Part shown: positions 1 to 6,842 of the stretch, piece by piece | Numbering within the stretch: the first letter of the stretch is position 1 | Layout of the letters: each line of letters begins with the position of its first letter | Source of the DNA: Lentimicrobiaceae bacterium | GTDB lineage: Bacteria > Bacteroidota > Bacteroidia > Bacteroidales > WCHB1-69 | DNA length: 20,961 nt | Direction: 5' to 3' | NCBI GenBank assembly: GCA_009787485.1 | Contig: WQWP01000027.1 | Location: 1-20,961, forward strand | The notes under the pieces: generated by a model | What the model was told of the DNA's origin: nothing | The model's input: the letters and a program-made list of their open reading frames with translations, nothing else | The model's database searches: none | Translations under genes and position numbers: made by a program

Positions 1-107
1 GCAGTAGAATTGACAGGATTAGTATTGAATGTTTGATAAAACCGTTCAGCCCGAATTCCATTCGCACTTACCCTTCTGTTTTTTTGTCACGTGTAGGGTG
101 GTGTGCA

Positions 108-151
108 AAAAAACGTACCGTTTGTTTTGAAAAAACGTACGTTTTGTTTTG
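108..151. repeat. Two tandem 22-bp repeats with a palindromic core
   Basis: Units 108-129 and 130-151 match at 20 of 22 positions. Each contains AAAAAACGTAC followed by a T-rich half. In the second unit AAAACGTACGTTTT is a perfect 14-bp palindrome; in the first an extra C interrupts it. Tandem palindromes two helical turns apart are typical of protein-binding sites, but no regulator is identified. Confidence 0.6.
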
Positions 152-258
152 TAGATTATAAATTGTTACCGGATGAGCCGCAATTATTTTTTTTGAGCGT
201 GTGTCGGGGAGGGCGATACGGTGTAATTTTCAATACGTTTCGGGGCGCAGGTCGGGAG

Positions 259-295
259 GCAAAAACATAATGGCTGAATGCCGTTATGTTTTTGC
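259..295. terminator. Bidirectional terminator-like hairpin
   Basis: GCAAAAACATAA (259-270) and TTATGTTTTTGC (284-295) are exact reverse complements. The stem extends through GG/CC after one mismatch and leaves a small loop. The A-tract on one side and T-tract on the other give a U-rich end on either strand, the usual form of a bidirectional intrinsic terminator in AT-rich genomes. It probably ends transcription from a gene left of the window. It lies about 110 bp before the AbiEi promoter box. Confidence 0.5.
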
Positions 296-404
296 GTGTG
301 AGGACAAGGGTTGGCGTGGGTGGGTAATTCTGTCAAATAGCAATCATAAATAGGCAATTATCTCCAATTTTGTTTATGATAGTACCTATGTATTAATAAA
401 AGTA

Positions 405-412
405 TATTTTTG
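405..412 (+). promoter_or_regulatory. Putative -7 promoter box for the AbiEi gene
   Basis: TATTTTTG matches the Bacteroidetes -7 consensus TAnnTTTG and lies 42 bp before the chosen ATG at 455. No good -33 TTTG element is at the usual 19-21-bp spacing; the nearest TTTTG is at 368-372. If used, transcription would start near 418, which excludes a TTG start at 410 and supports the ATG at 455. Confidence 0.4.
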
Positions 413-424
413 CAAACAGTTACA

Positions 425-450
425 AAATGTGTTACTTTATGCGAAAACAT
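425..450 (+). repeat. 26-nt direct repeat, copy 1 (5' leader of AbiEi gene)
   Basis: This copy matches the one at 1362-1387 at 24 of 26 positions, including the shared core TACTTTATGCGAAAA. It ends 4 nt before the ATG of the AbiEi-type gene. Its place in the leader suggests an operator or mRNA element. It could equally be one side of a duplication that flanks the gene. Confidence 0.75.
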
Positions 451-454
451 ACTA

Positions 455-1336
455 ATGGAAAAATATAATCAAAATACATATAATAAATTAGATAGTTATC
501 TAAAAGAAGTAAGATCGCAAGGTCGTTATGCCTTTACGCTTGATGAATTGAAAAATCAGTTTCAAATGCCGTATCCTGCAATTAAGCAAAAATTGCACAG
601 GTTGAAATTGAAAAATGAAATTGCAGTTATTAGGCAGGGATTTTATGCAATTATTCCTGCTGAATATTCAAAGCAGGGAATACTACCACCCTACCTATTT
701 ATTGATGATCTGATGAAATCGCTAAATAAATTGTACTATGTAGGTTTATTGTCGGCGGCAGCCATGTACGGTGCGGCGCATCAGCAGCCAATGGGATATA
801 CTGTTATTACCGAAAATCCTGCACCCAGAAATATTGATAAATTGAATATTGTGTTTTTTCCGAAACAGACTTTTTTGCAAGAAGGTATTATTCAGCAAAA
901 AACGGCTGCCGGATACATCAATGTTTCTTCACCGGAACGTACTGCATTGGATTTTTTCGACTATATACACAAATTCGGCATTAATAGAATTACTACGATT
1001 TTGCAGGAATTGACGGAAGCAATGAAACCGACTAATATTGCGAAAATAGCGAAGCAGTTTTCAAACACCGCAGCTATTCAGCGATTAGGTTTTATTTTAG
1101 AGAATGAAGTAGGTGCAGAAAAATTATCTGATGCTTTGTATAAAATTTTGATAGAGCGACAATTTTTTGTTATTCCGCTTTCGCCTCAAAAAGAGAAAAA
1201 AGGTGAAATAAACAGTAAATGGAAAATAATTATTAATACTGAAATAGAAAGTGACTTATGTAGTTTTAAGGATATAAAACAAAAAACAATTTGCACACTA
1301 ATAGAGAAAAGAAGTAACTTTTTTCTGTTTCAATAG
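455..1336 (+). CDS. AbiEi-type antitoxin/regulator (orphan)
   Basis: Likely a transcriptional regulator of the AbiEi antitoxin family, the antitoxin half of type IV AbiE toxin-antitoxin/abortive-infection modules. The N-terminal ~65 residues look like a winged-helix domain (FTLDELKNQF, then KLHRLKLKNEI, then RQGFYAIIP). The middle carries the family pattern YYVGLLSAAAMYGAAHQQP and SSPERTALDFF. The C-terminal domain ends with the family-typical SKWKIIINTEIESDL. The ATG at 455 was chosen over an upstream TTG at 410 because a -7 box overlaps that TTG. The product is 293 aa, and about 25 residues after the IESDL motif (CSFKDIKQ...) look like a non-family tail. The usual partner, the AbiEii nucleotidyltransferase toxin, does not follow: the next gene is an opposite-strand ATPase. 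Antitoxin identity is family-level inference; action without the toxin is unclear. Confidence 0.8.
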   Translation: MEKYNQNTYNKLDSYLKEVRSQGRYAFTLDELKNQFQMPYPAIKQKLHRLKLKNEIAVIRQGFYAIIPAEYSKQGILPPYLFIDDLMKSLNKLYYVGLLSAAAMYGAAHQQPMGYTVITENPAPRNIDKLNIVFFPKQTFLQEGIIQQKTAAGYINVSSPERTALDFFDYIHKFGINRITTILQELTEAMKPTNIAKIAKQFSNTAAIQRLGFILENEVGAEKLSDALYKILIERQFFVIPLSPQKEKKGEINSKWKIIINTEIESDLCSFKDIKQKTICTLIEKRSNFFLFQ

Positions 1337-1361
1337 AAATTTGTGGGTAAGATTATTCTAT

Positions 1362-1387
1362 AAATGTGCTACTTTATGCGAAAATAT
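1362..1387 (+). repeat. 26-nt direct repeat, copy 2 (3' of AbiEi gene)
   Basis: Near-identical to 425-450 (24/26). It begins 25 nt after the AbiEi stop codon, about where a second operon gene (the toxin) would start. The flanking sequence (ATCCAATAAAAACGG) does not continue into an open frame. Confidence 0.75.
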
Positions 1388-1412
1388 CCAATAAAAACGG
1401 CAAAACTCGGTA

Positions 1413-2537
1413 TCAGATAAATTTCAAATAATTACTACGGTTGACAACCAAGTAACTTGCCATTGGATAATTAGTTGAAAAAGCATTCGGTGCGTTAGGA
1501 GTGCGCTCGCCCCATTTGAACTCAAAGGCGGAAATTTCGTCGCCGCAGGCTTCTATTAAGTCTATTTCCTGTCCATCGTATGTTCTCCAAAAAAAATGAT
1601 TGGCATAGTTGCGAATATAATTACATTTTTTCACTCTTTCAGCAATCAAATAATTTTCCCACAATGCTCCCGTATCGTTACGAAAATTAGTATGTGAAAA
1701 ATTGCTGATCAATGCGTTACGAATGCCATTGTCATAAAAATACCATTTGCTGTTTTTTGAAATTTCTTTGCGTAAATTCTTTGCAAAAGCACCCACACGA
1801 AAAATCACAAACACTTTCGAGAGCAAGTCTAAATAACGCTCAACGGTATTGCGGCTCAAGCCGAGTTTTTGTGCCAATTCGATGTATGACACTTCCGAGC
1901 CAATCTGAAAGGCAATCATTCGCAACAAGTTCAGCAATTTGTCGGAATTTTTAATGCCGTCAATCGAAAGAATATCTTTTAATAAATAACTGTTAATCAA
2001 CGATTTGATATAATCAACCCGTTCGGTTTCGTTTTGCAAGTTATAAACATCGGGATAAGAGCCGAAAATGAGCCGACTTTCGAAATTTCTCTCAGTGTCA
2101 AGGCGATTTTCAATCGTATTGAGTTCTGCCTGCGAAAAAGGAAAAAGTTGAAAAGAACTCGCCCTGCCCACAAGCGGCTCGCCTGTTTTATTCATCAGGT
2201 CGAAAGCCGAACTCCCTGTGGCAATAACCGTAATATCAGGAACTTCATCAATTATTAGTTTGATTTTTTTTCCAATATCCGAAATGTTTTGCGCTTCATC
2301 AATTGCTAATAGCCCGATACCGGAAAATAATTCTCTGTATCGCGCTATTGACTTGACTTCGAGCAGTAACGCGCTTTCATAATCCTCACCATTGAGTAGC
2401 ATCGTTTTACCGTCGAATTTCGACAAAATTTCTTTCAGTAAAACCGTTTTACCAACACGCCTCGCCCCAAAAATCAATACGGCACGTTGCGGTTGCAGTT
2501 TTTGCAAAATTTGATTTTCAATCATTCTTGATACCAT
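1413..2537 (-). CDS. AAA_14/DUF4143 family ATPase
   Basis: A 374-residue protein with the standard architecture of the widespread AAA_14 + DUF4143 family. The N-terminal P-loop ATPase has Walker A GARRVGKT (residues 24-31), Walker B LLAIDEAQ (76-83) and a sensor-like VIATGSSAFDL strand near 104-114. A winged-helix-like linker follows (IELAQKLGLSRNTVERYLDLL). The C-terminal DUF4143 domain has a PD-(D/E)XK-like arrangement, DGQEIDLIE then AFEFKWG. Full length for the family. The biochemical role is unknown; such genes are common in variable chromosomal regions. It faces the AbiEi gene tail-to-tail with a 76-bp gap. A TATTTTTG box lies 27 bp upstream of the start. An alternative start at the fifth codon (Met) is possible. 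Confidence 0.88.
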   Translation of the reverse strand: MVSRMIENQILQKLQPQRAVLIFGARRVGKTVLLKEILSKFDGKTMLLNGEDYESALLLEVKSIARYRELFSGIGLLAIDEAQNISDIGKKIKLIIDEVPDITVIATGSSAFDLMNKTGEPLVGRASSFQLFPFSQAELNTIENRLDTERNFESRLIFGSYPDVYNLQNETERVDYIKSLINSYLLKDILSIDGIKNSDKLLNLLRMIAFQIGSEVSYIELAQKLGLSRNTVERYLDLLSKVFVIFRVGAFAKNLRKEISKNSKWYFYDNGIRNALISNFSHTNFRNDTGALWENYLIAERVKKCNYIRNYANHFFWRTYDGQEIDLIEACGDEISAFEFKWGERTPNAPNAFSTNYPMASYLVVNRSNYLKFI

Positions 2538-2783
2538 AGGTCTGAATTTTTTTGCAAAAATACAAAATTTTCAATGCGTTGAATAATTTAATAGTAAATT
2601 TTTCAATAGCATTGAATGTTTTATTGTTCCATTTTTTTGCGTGTAAATCAAGATGTCAAAGAACGCTTTGTAGTTTTCAGTTTCTTTCAAATATCAAATC
2701 CCCCGGTGTTGCTTTAAGTTTGTATTTCAGAAAAACCACCGTTGCCACCGCCGAAATAACCGGAATAACAAGAATGGTAATGA
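2538..2783. other. Intergenic gap between hisS 3' end and ATPase promoter
   Basis: This gap holds the promoter side of the ATPase gene (a TATTTTTG box at 2565-2572 on the minus strand) and, nearer hisS, a short open minus-strand stretch that looks like a gene remnant (see 2677-2830). The plus-strand frame through here is low-complexity and was not called as a gene. Confidence 0.5.
2565..2572 (-). promoter_or_regulatory. Putative -7 promoter box for the AAA_14/DUF4143 gene
   Basis: TATTTTTG on the minus strand matches the Bacteroidetes -7 element and lies 27 bp before the ATG at 2537. No clear -33 TTTG is visible; a TTC-ending word sits near the expected spacing. Confidence 0.4.
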
Positions 2784-2830
2784 TTACCCATTTATCGAGG
2801 AGCGAAAATGGATTAACGCAGATATTTCTC
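2677..2830 (-). pseudogene. Possible remnant of a membrane-protein gene overlapping hisS 3' end
   Basis: In a different frame from hisS, the minus strand stays open for about 50 codons and ends at a TGA (2679-2677). It encodes a plausible membrane segment (TILVIPVISAVATVVFL) followed by a basic tail (KYKLKATPGDLIFERN). There is no ATG, GTG or TTG at its beginning, and an in-frame TAG lies just upstream, so it cannot be expressed as it stands. It may be the 3' end of a lost gene, or chance. The junction carries ATCTGCGTTAATC, a word resembling short dispersed repeats of Bacteroidetes genomes. Confidence 0.25.
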
Positions 2831-4157
2831 TAAGAGTTGTTTTAATTTGTTCTCCGGTTTCCATATTTTTAAGTGTAAAAAGCGAATCCTTAATTTCTTC
2901 TTCGCCGGCCATGATTACAAAAGGAATTTGTTTGGCATTGGCATAGCTCATTTGCTTGCCAATCTTTGCTTTGTCGGGATAGAGTTCTGAGGCAATGCCG
3001 TTTTTGCGTAGTTCTGTGAGCGCTTTCAAAGCGTAAAGTTCTTCCATTTCGCCGAAGTTTAGGAACAGCGCTTTCACAGGCGCGCCTATTTCATCGGGAA
3101 ACAGGTTGCATTCGCTCAAAATATCGTAAATACGTTCTGCGCCGTATGAGATGCCCACGCCCGACATATCTTTCAATCCGAAAATGCCGGTCAGGTCATC
3201 GTAGCGGCCGCCGCCTGAGATGCTGCCCATCGTGGCGTTGGTGGCTTTCACCTCAAAAATGGCGCCGGTGTAGTAGTTTAAGCCGCGTGCCAAGGTGATA
3301 TCCAATTCCGGCGCGGTAATTCCAACTTCTTGACAATATGCAAATACCGTTTTAAGTTCTTCCAATCCTTTTTTTCCGATTTCGCTTTCTGCGAAAAAAT
3401 CTTCTAAAAAGGCTAACTTTTCTTCATTTTTTCCGGAAAAGTCGAAAAAAGGCTCAATTTTAACGATGGCTTCTTCCGGAATTTCGCGTTCCCGTAATTC
3501 GGCGAATACATTTTCTTTTCCGATTTTATCAATTTTATCAATGGCAACGCAAATATCGGTAATCTTTTCCGGTAAGCCGATGATTTCTGCCATGCCCGAT
3601 AAGATTTTCCTGTTGTTAATTTTTATGACAATCGGGATTTTAAATGCCTCAAATATTTCGTAGGTAATCTGTAGTAGTTCAACTTCTTGTAATAAAGACT
3701 TTGTGCCGATAACATCCACATCGCATTGATAAAACTCGCGGTAGCGACCTTTTTGCGGCCGGTCGGCGCGCCACACCGGCTGCATTTGGTAGCGTTTGAA
3801 AGGGAATGTGAGTTTGTCTCGATGTTGCACCACAAAACGGGCAAAAGGAACGGTTAAATCATAACGTAATCCTTTTTCGCAAATTTTGGGCGCCAACTGA
3901 TAGGGTGTCCCTTCATTAAAATTTACCCCTGCCATAAAATCTCCGGAGTTTAATATCTTGAATAAGAGGCGGTCTCCTTCTTCTCCATATTTCCCCATTA
4001 AGGTGGATAAATTTTCCATAGAAGGCGTTTCAATAGGCAGATACGCATATTTCTCAAATACTTTTCGAATAGTGTTAAAAATGTAGTTTCTCCGAATCAT
4101 CTCTTCAGGAAGAAAATCGCGGGTGCCTTTGGGGATGGAAGGTTTTTGTATAGTCAT
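2784..4157 (-). CDS. hisS: Histidyl-tRNA synthetase
   Basis: Charges tRNA-His with histidine in the cytoplasm; a class II aminoacyl-tRNA synthetase of 457 residues, normal for the family. Motif 2 is at about 121-147 ([15 protein letters not shown], then [15 protein letters not shown]). The histidine-specific loops are RGLNYYTG (291-298) and GGGRYDDL (315-322). The C-terminal anticodon-binding domain starts near residue 360. Start: ATG at 4157 reading [17 protein letters not shown], where KGTRDFLP is the conserved N-terminal motif. A TATTTTTG box sits 17 bp upstream. The last ~8 residues (HFRSSING) seem to extend beyond the usual end and run into the remnant described at 2677-2830, so the original stop may have been altered. 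Confidence 0.97.
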   Translation of the reverse strand: MTIQKPSIPKGTRDFLPEEMIRRNYIFNTIRKVFEKYAYLPIETPSMENLSTLMGKYGEEGDRLLFKILNSGDFMAGVNFNEGTPYQLAPKICEKGLRYDLTVPFARFVVQHRDKLTFPFKRYQMQPVWRADRPQKGRYREFYQCDVDVIGTKSLLQEVELLQITYEIFEAFKIPIVIKINNRKILSGMAEIIGLPEKITDICVAIDKIDKIGKENVFAELREREIPEEAIVKIEPFFDFSGKNEEKLAFLEDFFAESEIGKKGLEELKTVFAYCQEVGITAPELDITLARGLNYYTGAIFEVKATNATMGSISGGGRYDDLTGIFGLKDMSGVGISYGAERIYDILSECNLFPDEIGAPVKALFLNFGEMEELYALKALTELRKNGIASELYPDKAKIGKQMSYANAKQIPFVIMAGEEEIKDSLFTLKNMETGEQIKTTLREISALIHFRSSING

Positions 4158-4174
4158 ATAGAATATATTAGCGG

Positions 4175-4182
4175 CAAAAATA
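4175..4182 (-). promoter_or_regulatory. Putative -7 promoter box for hisS
   Basis: TATTTTTG on the minus strand, 17 bp before the hisS ATG, matches TAnnTTTG. It lies in the 39-bp gap after the truncated hlyD, so hisS probably has its own promoter. No matching -33 element was identified. Confidence 0.4.
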
Positions 4183-4196
4183 AAGATTTTATCGAA

Positions 4197-5171
4197 TTAT
4201 TTTTTTATCACCGCTTTTACCGGATTCAAAAACCTATCTAACAACCGCAAATCCTCAGTAATAATCTCGGCAGTTCCGGTCATCTCCTGGCTAAATGTTA
4301 ACTCTTTGCCGTAGTTGGTTTTGAGCTTATTCGGGAAATCAACCTCCAGCATATAAGCTTTTTGGTTGTTTTCTACTGTAACAGGCACTAAGGAAATATT
4401 TTGAATTTGCACGCGCACCATGCCAAATTCCATATAGGGAAAATTGTCGAATTTTACGTTTACCATCTGTCCTTCTTTCACTTTGCCGGCGCCTTGTTGG
4501 GGAAGTAAAATTTTACCTACAATTTTGGCTTCCTCATTAGGAACAACCGTAACCAACACTTCTCCTGCATTTATGTTTTGATTTTTTTGCCAATATTTGG
4601 TTAATGTTACCACACCGGCAATAGGGCTGATAAGCAGAAAGTTTTGCTCCCAGTTTTTAATCTGTGTTTGCAATTGGTTGTACGCGCCGGTAAGGGCAAT
4701 TTGCAATTGATTCCCTTGCTCGTTGCGTTGCTGTTCTAAATCAAAAATGGTTTGTTCCAATTGCAGGATACTTATGTTTTGGTTGTCAATGCTGAGTTTT
4801 GCGCTTTCATGAGCTTGTAATTGTTGCAAATAAGTGTTTTTAGCCTTTTGAAACTCCATACTCGACAAGACTTTTTTCTCATATAAATTAGAATCTATTG
4901 TAAAAACCTGATACGCTGTTGCTAATTGTTGGCGACTGAGGCTTAATTGATTTTTTGATTTTTGTAAAATTGATTTTTGCGTTTGGATTTGTCTTTCAAT
5001 AACAGTTATTTTTTTGTGATGATAATCTGTTTTGATAAAATATTGATAATCTTCGTAGGCTTTGATGAATTGTTGATAGTAGGGTTGAAGATCGCCAAGG
5101 CGGTATGCGGTATGAGGTGTGAGGTATGCGGTAACAGAATCGTAATTCGTAATTCCTAAAATGCCTGTCAT
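4197..5171 (-). CDS. HlyD-family secretion adaptor, N-terminally truncated
   Basis: Periplasmic adaptor (membrane-fusion) subunit of a type I/peptide exporter, related to HlyD and the accessory proteins of bacteriocin exporters. Visible are a long coiled-coil hairpin region (about residues 45-165: Q-, K-, E-rich heptads, LEQTIFDLEQQRNEQGNQLQ), then a half-lipoyl/beta-barrel region (ISPIAGVVTLTKYW, VGKILLPQQGAGKVKEGQMV) and the family C-terminus (TGTAEIITEDLRLLDRFL). Missing are the usual N-terminal cytoplasmic tail, transmembrane helix and first half of the lipoyl domain, roughly 100 residues. Instead the reading frame begins inside a short repeat (GITNYDSVTAYLTPHTAYR) and then joins family-like sequence at LGDLQPYYQQFIKAYEDYQYF. 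As it stands it has no membrane anchor or signal peptide, so it is probably a non-functional remnant. Confidence 0.8.
   Translation of the reverse strand: MTGILGITNYDSVTAYLTPHTAYRLGDLQPYYQQFIKAYEDYQYFIKTDYHHKKITVIERQIQTQKSILQKSKNQLSLSRQQLATAYQVFTIDSNLYEKKVLSSMEFQKAKNTYLQQLQAHESAKLSIDNQNISILQLEQTIFDLEQQRNEQGNQLQIALTGAYNQLQTQIKNWEQNFLLISPIAGVVTLTKYWQKNQNINAGEVLVTVVPNEEAKIVGKILLPQQGAGKVKEGQMVNVKFDNFPYMEFGMVRVQIQNISLVPVTVENNQKAYMLEVDFPNKLKTNYGKELTFSQEMTGTAEIITEDLRLLDRFLNPVKAVIKK
5085..5160 (-). repeat. Short low-complexity repeat at the hlyD truncation point
   Basis: On the minus strand this reads as GGAATTACGAATTACGATT, then tandem 7-8-bp words of the type CATACCTCACACC and CATACCGCATACC. The same CATACCTCATACC word occurs at 9339-9362. 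Such tandem words are a common dispersed repeat type in Bacteroidetes. Here it marks the exact boundary between an upstream gene fragment and the hlyD coding sequence. Confidence 0.65.
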
Positions 5172-5268
5172 TTGCTAAATAATAAGCCGTAATTAGCGGA
5201 TGTAAAGAAAACAGATATTTGCTTTTATTCTCGTGTATATAAAAATGATTAGCTGATTGTAACAACAT
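5172..5268 (-). pseudogene. 5' fragment of an unidentified gene, cut by the repeat
   Basis: An ATG at 5268 opens a frame encoding about 25-34 protein-like residues (MLLQSANHFYIHENKSKYLF, continuing SLHPLITAYYLAND) that then runs into the repeat. The piece sits where a maturase or transporter gene would lie in a peptide locus. The 'sKYLFslHPLi' pattern reminds me of the N-termini of radical-SAM peptide maturases of GG-leader systems, but 30 residues are too few to identify. Interpretation: the 5' end of a gene whose body was deleted together with the hlyD 5' end. Confidence 0.35.
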
Positions 5269-5285
5269 ATAAATGATTATTTTTT

Positions 5286-6422
5286 TTAATAGAATTGCAC
5301 TTGCTCTTCCATTTCTTTTTCTACTTTTTTCCCATTTTCAATATATGGTTTGCATTGCGGCAAAGATTTAATAAATTTTATTGCTTCTTCCATGAAATCG
5401 TATCCATATTCTTGAATGTAGTAATCCTCTGCTGTATATTTGCGTGGTTTGCCCCAAGATTTTTTTACCCATATAGTATCCGTACTTTTAAACACATAAA
5501 TACTATGGATGTAACCACAAGTGTCTATTTTAAAGTGAACAGGTAATGAGATAGAATCACCCTTTAAATGTTTTATTATTTCTTCTGAACGCGATTTTTC
5601 AAGTACAGCGAATTTCTCATAAGATCTTTTCCATTCAGCCGTATCATTTGGATCAAAATTGTAGGGAATGGTGTCGAGCATATATTGAGACAGTCTTTGT
5701 TGCCGGTTCATTTCTCTGAGTGCGTCGGAAGATGATAGTGGAAGAATAAACATTATTAACGGTGCAACTACCATGGCTGAATTAAATCCAAAATGGGCAA
5801 ATATAGAAGGTATTATTGATTGATATTTTTGACGAAGCCAACTCTGATATAATGCAATGATAAATATTGCAATTGAAGTAATCAAAAACTGTTTTACAGA
5901 AACATTAAACAAAAAACCGAAATGAGAAATGGCAAATAACAATGCCGTTACTACTATAATAAGTTTTATTGGAGTTTTTTCATTATTGCTATAAAGTTTT
6001 TGCCATAAACCTTGTACAAACCCTCTAAACAAAAGTTCTTCCATTAGTGGAGCCAAAATGAGAGCTAAAGGAATAACCATTAATGTATCGCCAAGTTCTC
6101 CCAAAGAGTTTACTAGTTTTTCTTTAAGTATCAGAGAATAAACCACCTTAATAATAGAACTACATATTATATTAATTAGTAACCCCATCGCAATAGCTTT
6201 CCAAATAACTTTTGCGGTAATACCTTTCGTTTTTAATCCCAATACTTGGCACCATTCTTTTCGATAAAGAAACCATGTAGCGCCAATTGCAAATAAAACC
6301 ACAAGTAATCGATAAATTATTCCCGATAGTAAACTGCCATCTGCGTAAAGAGTATGCCCCCAAAGTAGTGCTAGTACTGTAATAATGAATATAATTGTTA
6401 AAAGAATCGTACTTTTTTTCAT
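5286..6422 (-). CDS. CPBP-family intramembrane protease with C-terminal TonB-C-like domain
   Basis: A 378-residue inner-membrane protein. Residues 1-230 form a CPBP (Abi/CAAX-protease-like) glutamic membrane protease: hydrophobic segments near 5-22, 32-52, 76-96, 112-126, 152-166, 180-193 and 215-229, with motif 1 EELLFR (128-133), motif 2 FAISHFGF (His 167) and motif 3 FAHFGFN (His 210, Asn 214). All expected catalytic residues are present. Residues ~290-378 look like a TonB C-terminal fold: SLPVHFKIDTCGYIHSIYV, EEAIKFIKSLP, then ENGKKVEKEMEEQVQF, matching the usual pattern of a strand, a helix ending in a LP/MP turn, NGK.V and a final VxF strand. In peptide loci CPBP proteins process precursors or give self-immunity. 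It lies 61 bp after the terminator hairpin and has no visible promoter of its own, so it may depend on read-through. Confidence 0.85.
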   Translation of the reverse strand: MKKSTILLTIIFIITVLALLWGHTLYADGSLLSGIIYRLLVVLFAIGATWFLYRKEWCQVLGLKTKGITAKVIWKAIAMGLLINIICSSIIKVVYSLILKEKLVNSLGELGDTLMVIPLALILAPLMEELLFRGFVQGLWQKLYSNNEKTPIKLIIVVTALLFAISHFGFLFNVSVKQFLITSIAIFIIALYQSWLRQKYQSIIPSIFAHFGFNSAMVVAPLIMFILPLSSSDALREMNRQQRLSQYMLDTIPYNFDPNDTAEWKRSYEKFAVLEKSRSEEIIKHLKGDSISLPVHFKIDTCGYIHSIYVFKSTDTIWVKKSWGKPRKYTAEDYYIQEYGYDFMEEAIKFIKSLPQCKPYIENGKKVEKEMEEQVQFY

Positions 6423-6482
6423 AAAGAATATATTTAAGATTTGGCTGCAATAATAACAAAAAATGCGAATTTACAATATTAA

Positions 6483-6534
6483 AAATGACAGAAAAGAGCA
6501 AATCAGGGTATCTAAAATCTCTTTTCTGTCATTT
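6483..6534 (-). terminator. 16-bp perfect hairpin between precursors and CPBP gene
   Basis: AAATGACAGAAAAGAG (6483-6498) is the exact reverse complement of 6519-6534, with a 20-nt loop. On the minus strand the stem begins 8 nt after the stop codon of the second precursor and is followed by a run of T. It probably ends most transcripts after the precursors and lets a fraction read into the protease and exporter genes, a common arrangement when the precursor must be made in excess. The stem would also protect the 3' end of the precursor mRNA. Confidence 0.7.
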
Positions 6535-6541
6535 AGCATTG

Positions 6542-6781
6542 TTATTTCATTACTACCACCGGCGGCACCTCTGTAAAGCTACTAATAAATCCGCTATGTC
6601 TTTTTGAAGAATACATGGAATCTGTTATATTTCCCGCAGGAGTAGGGTCCGTACATGTACATGCGCAATTGCACCCAAAACAAAGTGGACCCAATTCAGG
6701 CTCATCGCCTCCTTTTAAATTTTTCAATTCATCATTTAAAAGTTCATAACGGCTTAAATTTGTTAATTTAATGTTTTTCAT
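6542..6781 (-). CDS. Double-glycine leader peptide precursor A (Cys-rich core)
   Basis: Small precursor of 79 residues. The leader MKNIKLTNLSRYELLNDELK-NLKGG ends in the Gly-Gly motif (residues 24-25) cut by peptidase-containing ABC exporters, and fits the GG-Bacteroidales natural-product precursor leader pattern (K-L-x-N-L-S...E-L-x-x-L-x-GG). The core begins GDEPELGPLC and carries C-x2-C-x-C-x-C-x-C (CFGCNCACTC), then a Ser/Thr-rich tail ending VPPVVVMK. An upstream TTG start at 6790 is possible, but the ATG at 6781 gives exactly the same 79-residue length and leader alignment as the paralogue next door. Which modification the cysteines receive, if any, cannot be read from the sequence. Confidence 0.85.
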   Translation of the reverse strand: MKNIKLTNLSRYELLNDELKNLKGGDEPELGPLCFGCNCACTCTDPTPAGNITDSMYSSKRHSGFISSFTEVPPVVVMK

Positions 6782-6842
6782 ATTTGACAATTTTTTAAAA
6801 GTTAATTTTTACAATTTTTCACTTACCTCGTTCCTAGAGTAT

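Larger units (their letters stand above)
1..454. other. Non-coding region upstream of the AbiEi gene
   Basis: No convincing coding sequence is visible in this stretch. It holds a 22-bp tandem repeat (108-151), a hairpin with 12-bp perfect arms (259-295), and near the end a Bacteroidetes-type -7 box (405-412) for the downstream gene. ATCATAAA (344-351) and TTTATGAT (373-380) form a further short inverted pair that could be an operator. The first ~60 bases could be the tail of a gene outside the window, but no frame supports this. Confidence 0.6.

Noticed and set aside
410..454. TTG start for the AbiEi gene
   Set aside because: It overlaps the -7 promoter box, and the added residues include the 26-nt repeat, which is unlikely to be translated.
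2552..2833. Plus-strand open frame of 93 codons between the ATPase and hisS
   Set aside because: Low-complexity composition, overlaps the hisS 3' end antisense, and the minus strand gives a better (though still weak) coding signal there.
4996..5268. A real 90-residue protein from ATG 5268
   Set aside because: After ~30 residues it reads through repeat DNA and then antisense-like out-of-frame hlyD sequence; only the first part is protein-like.
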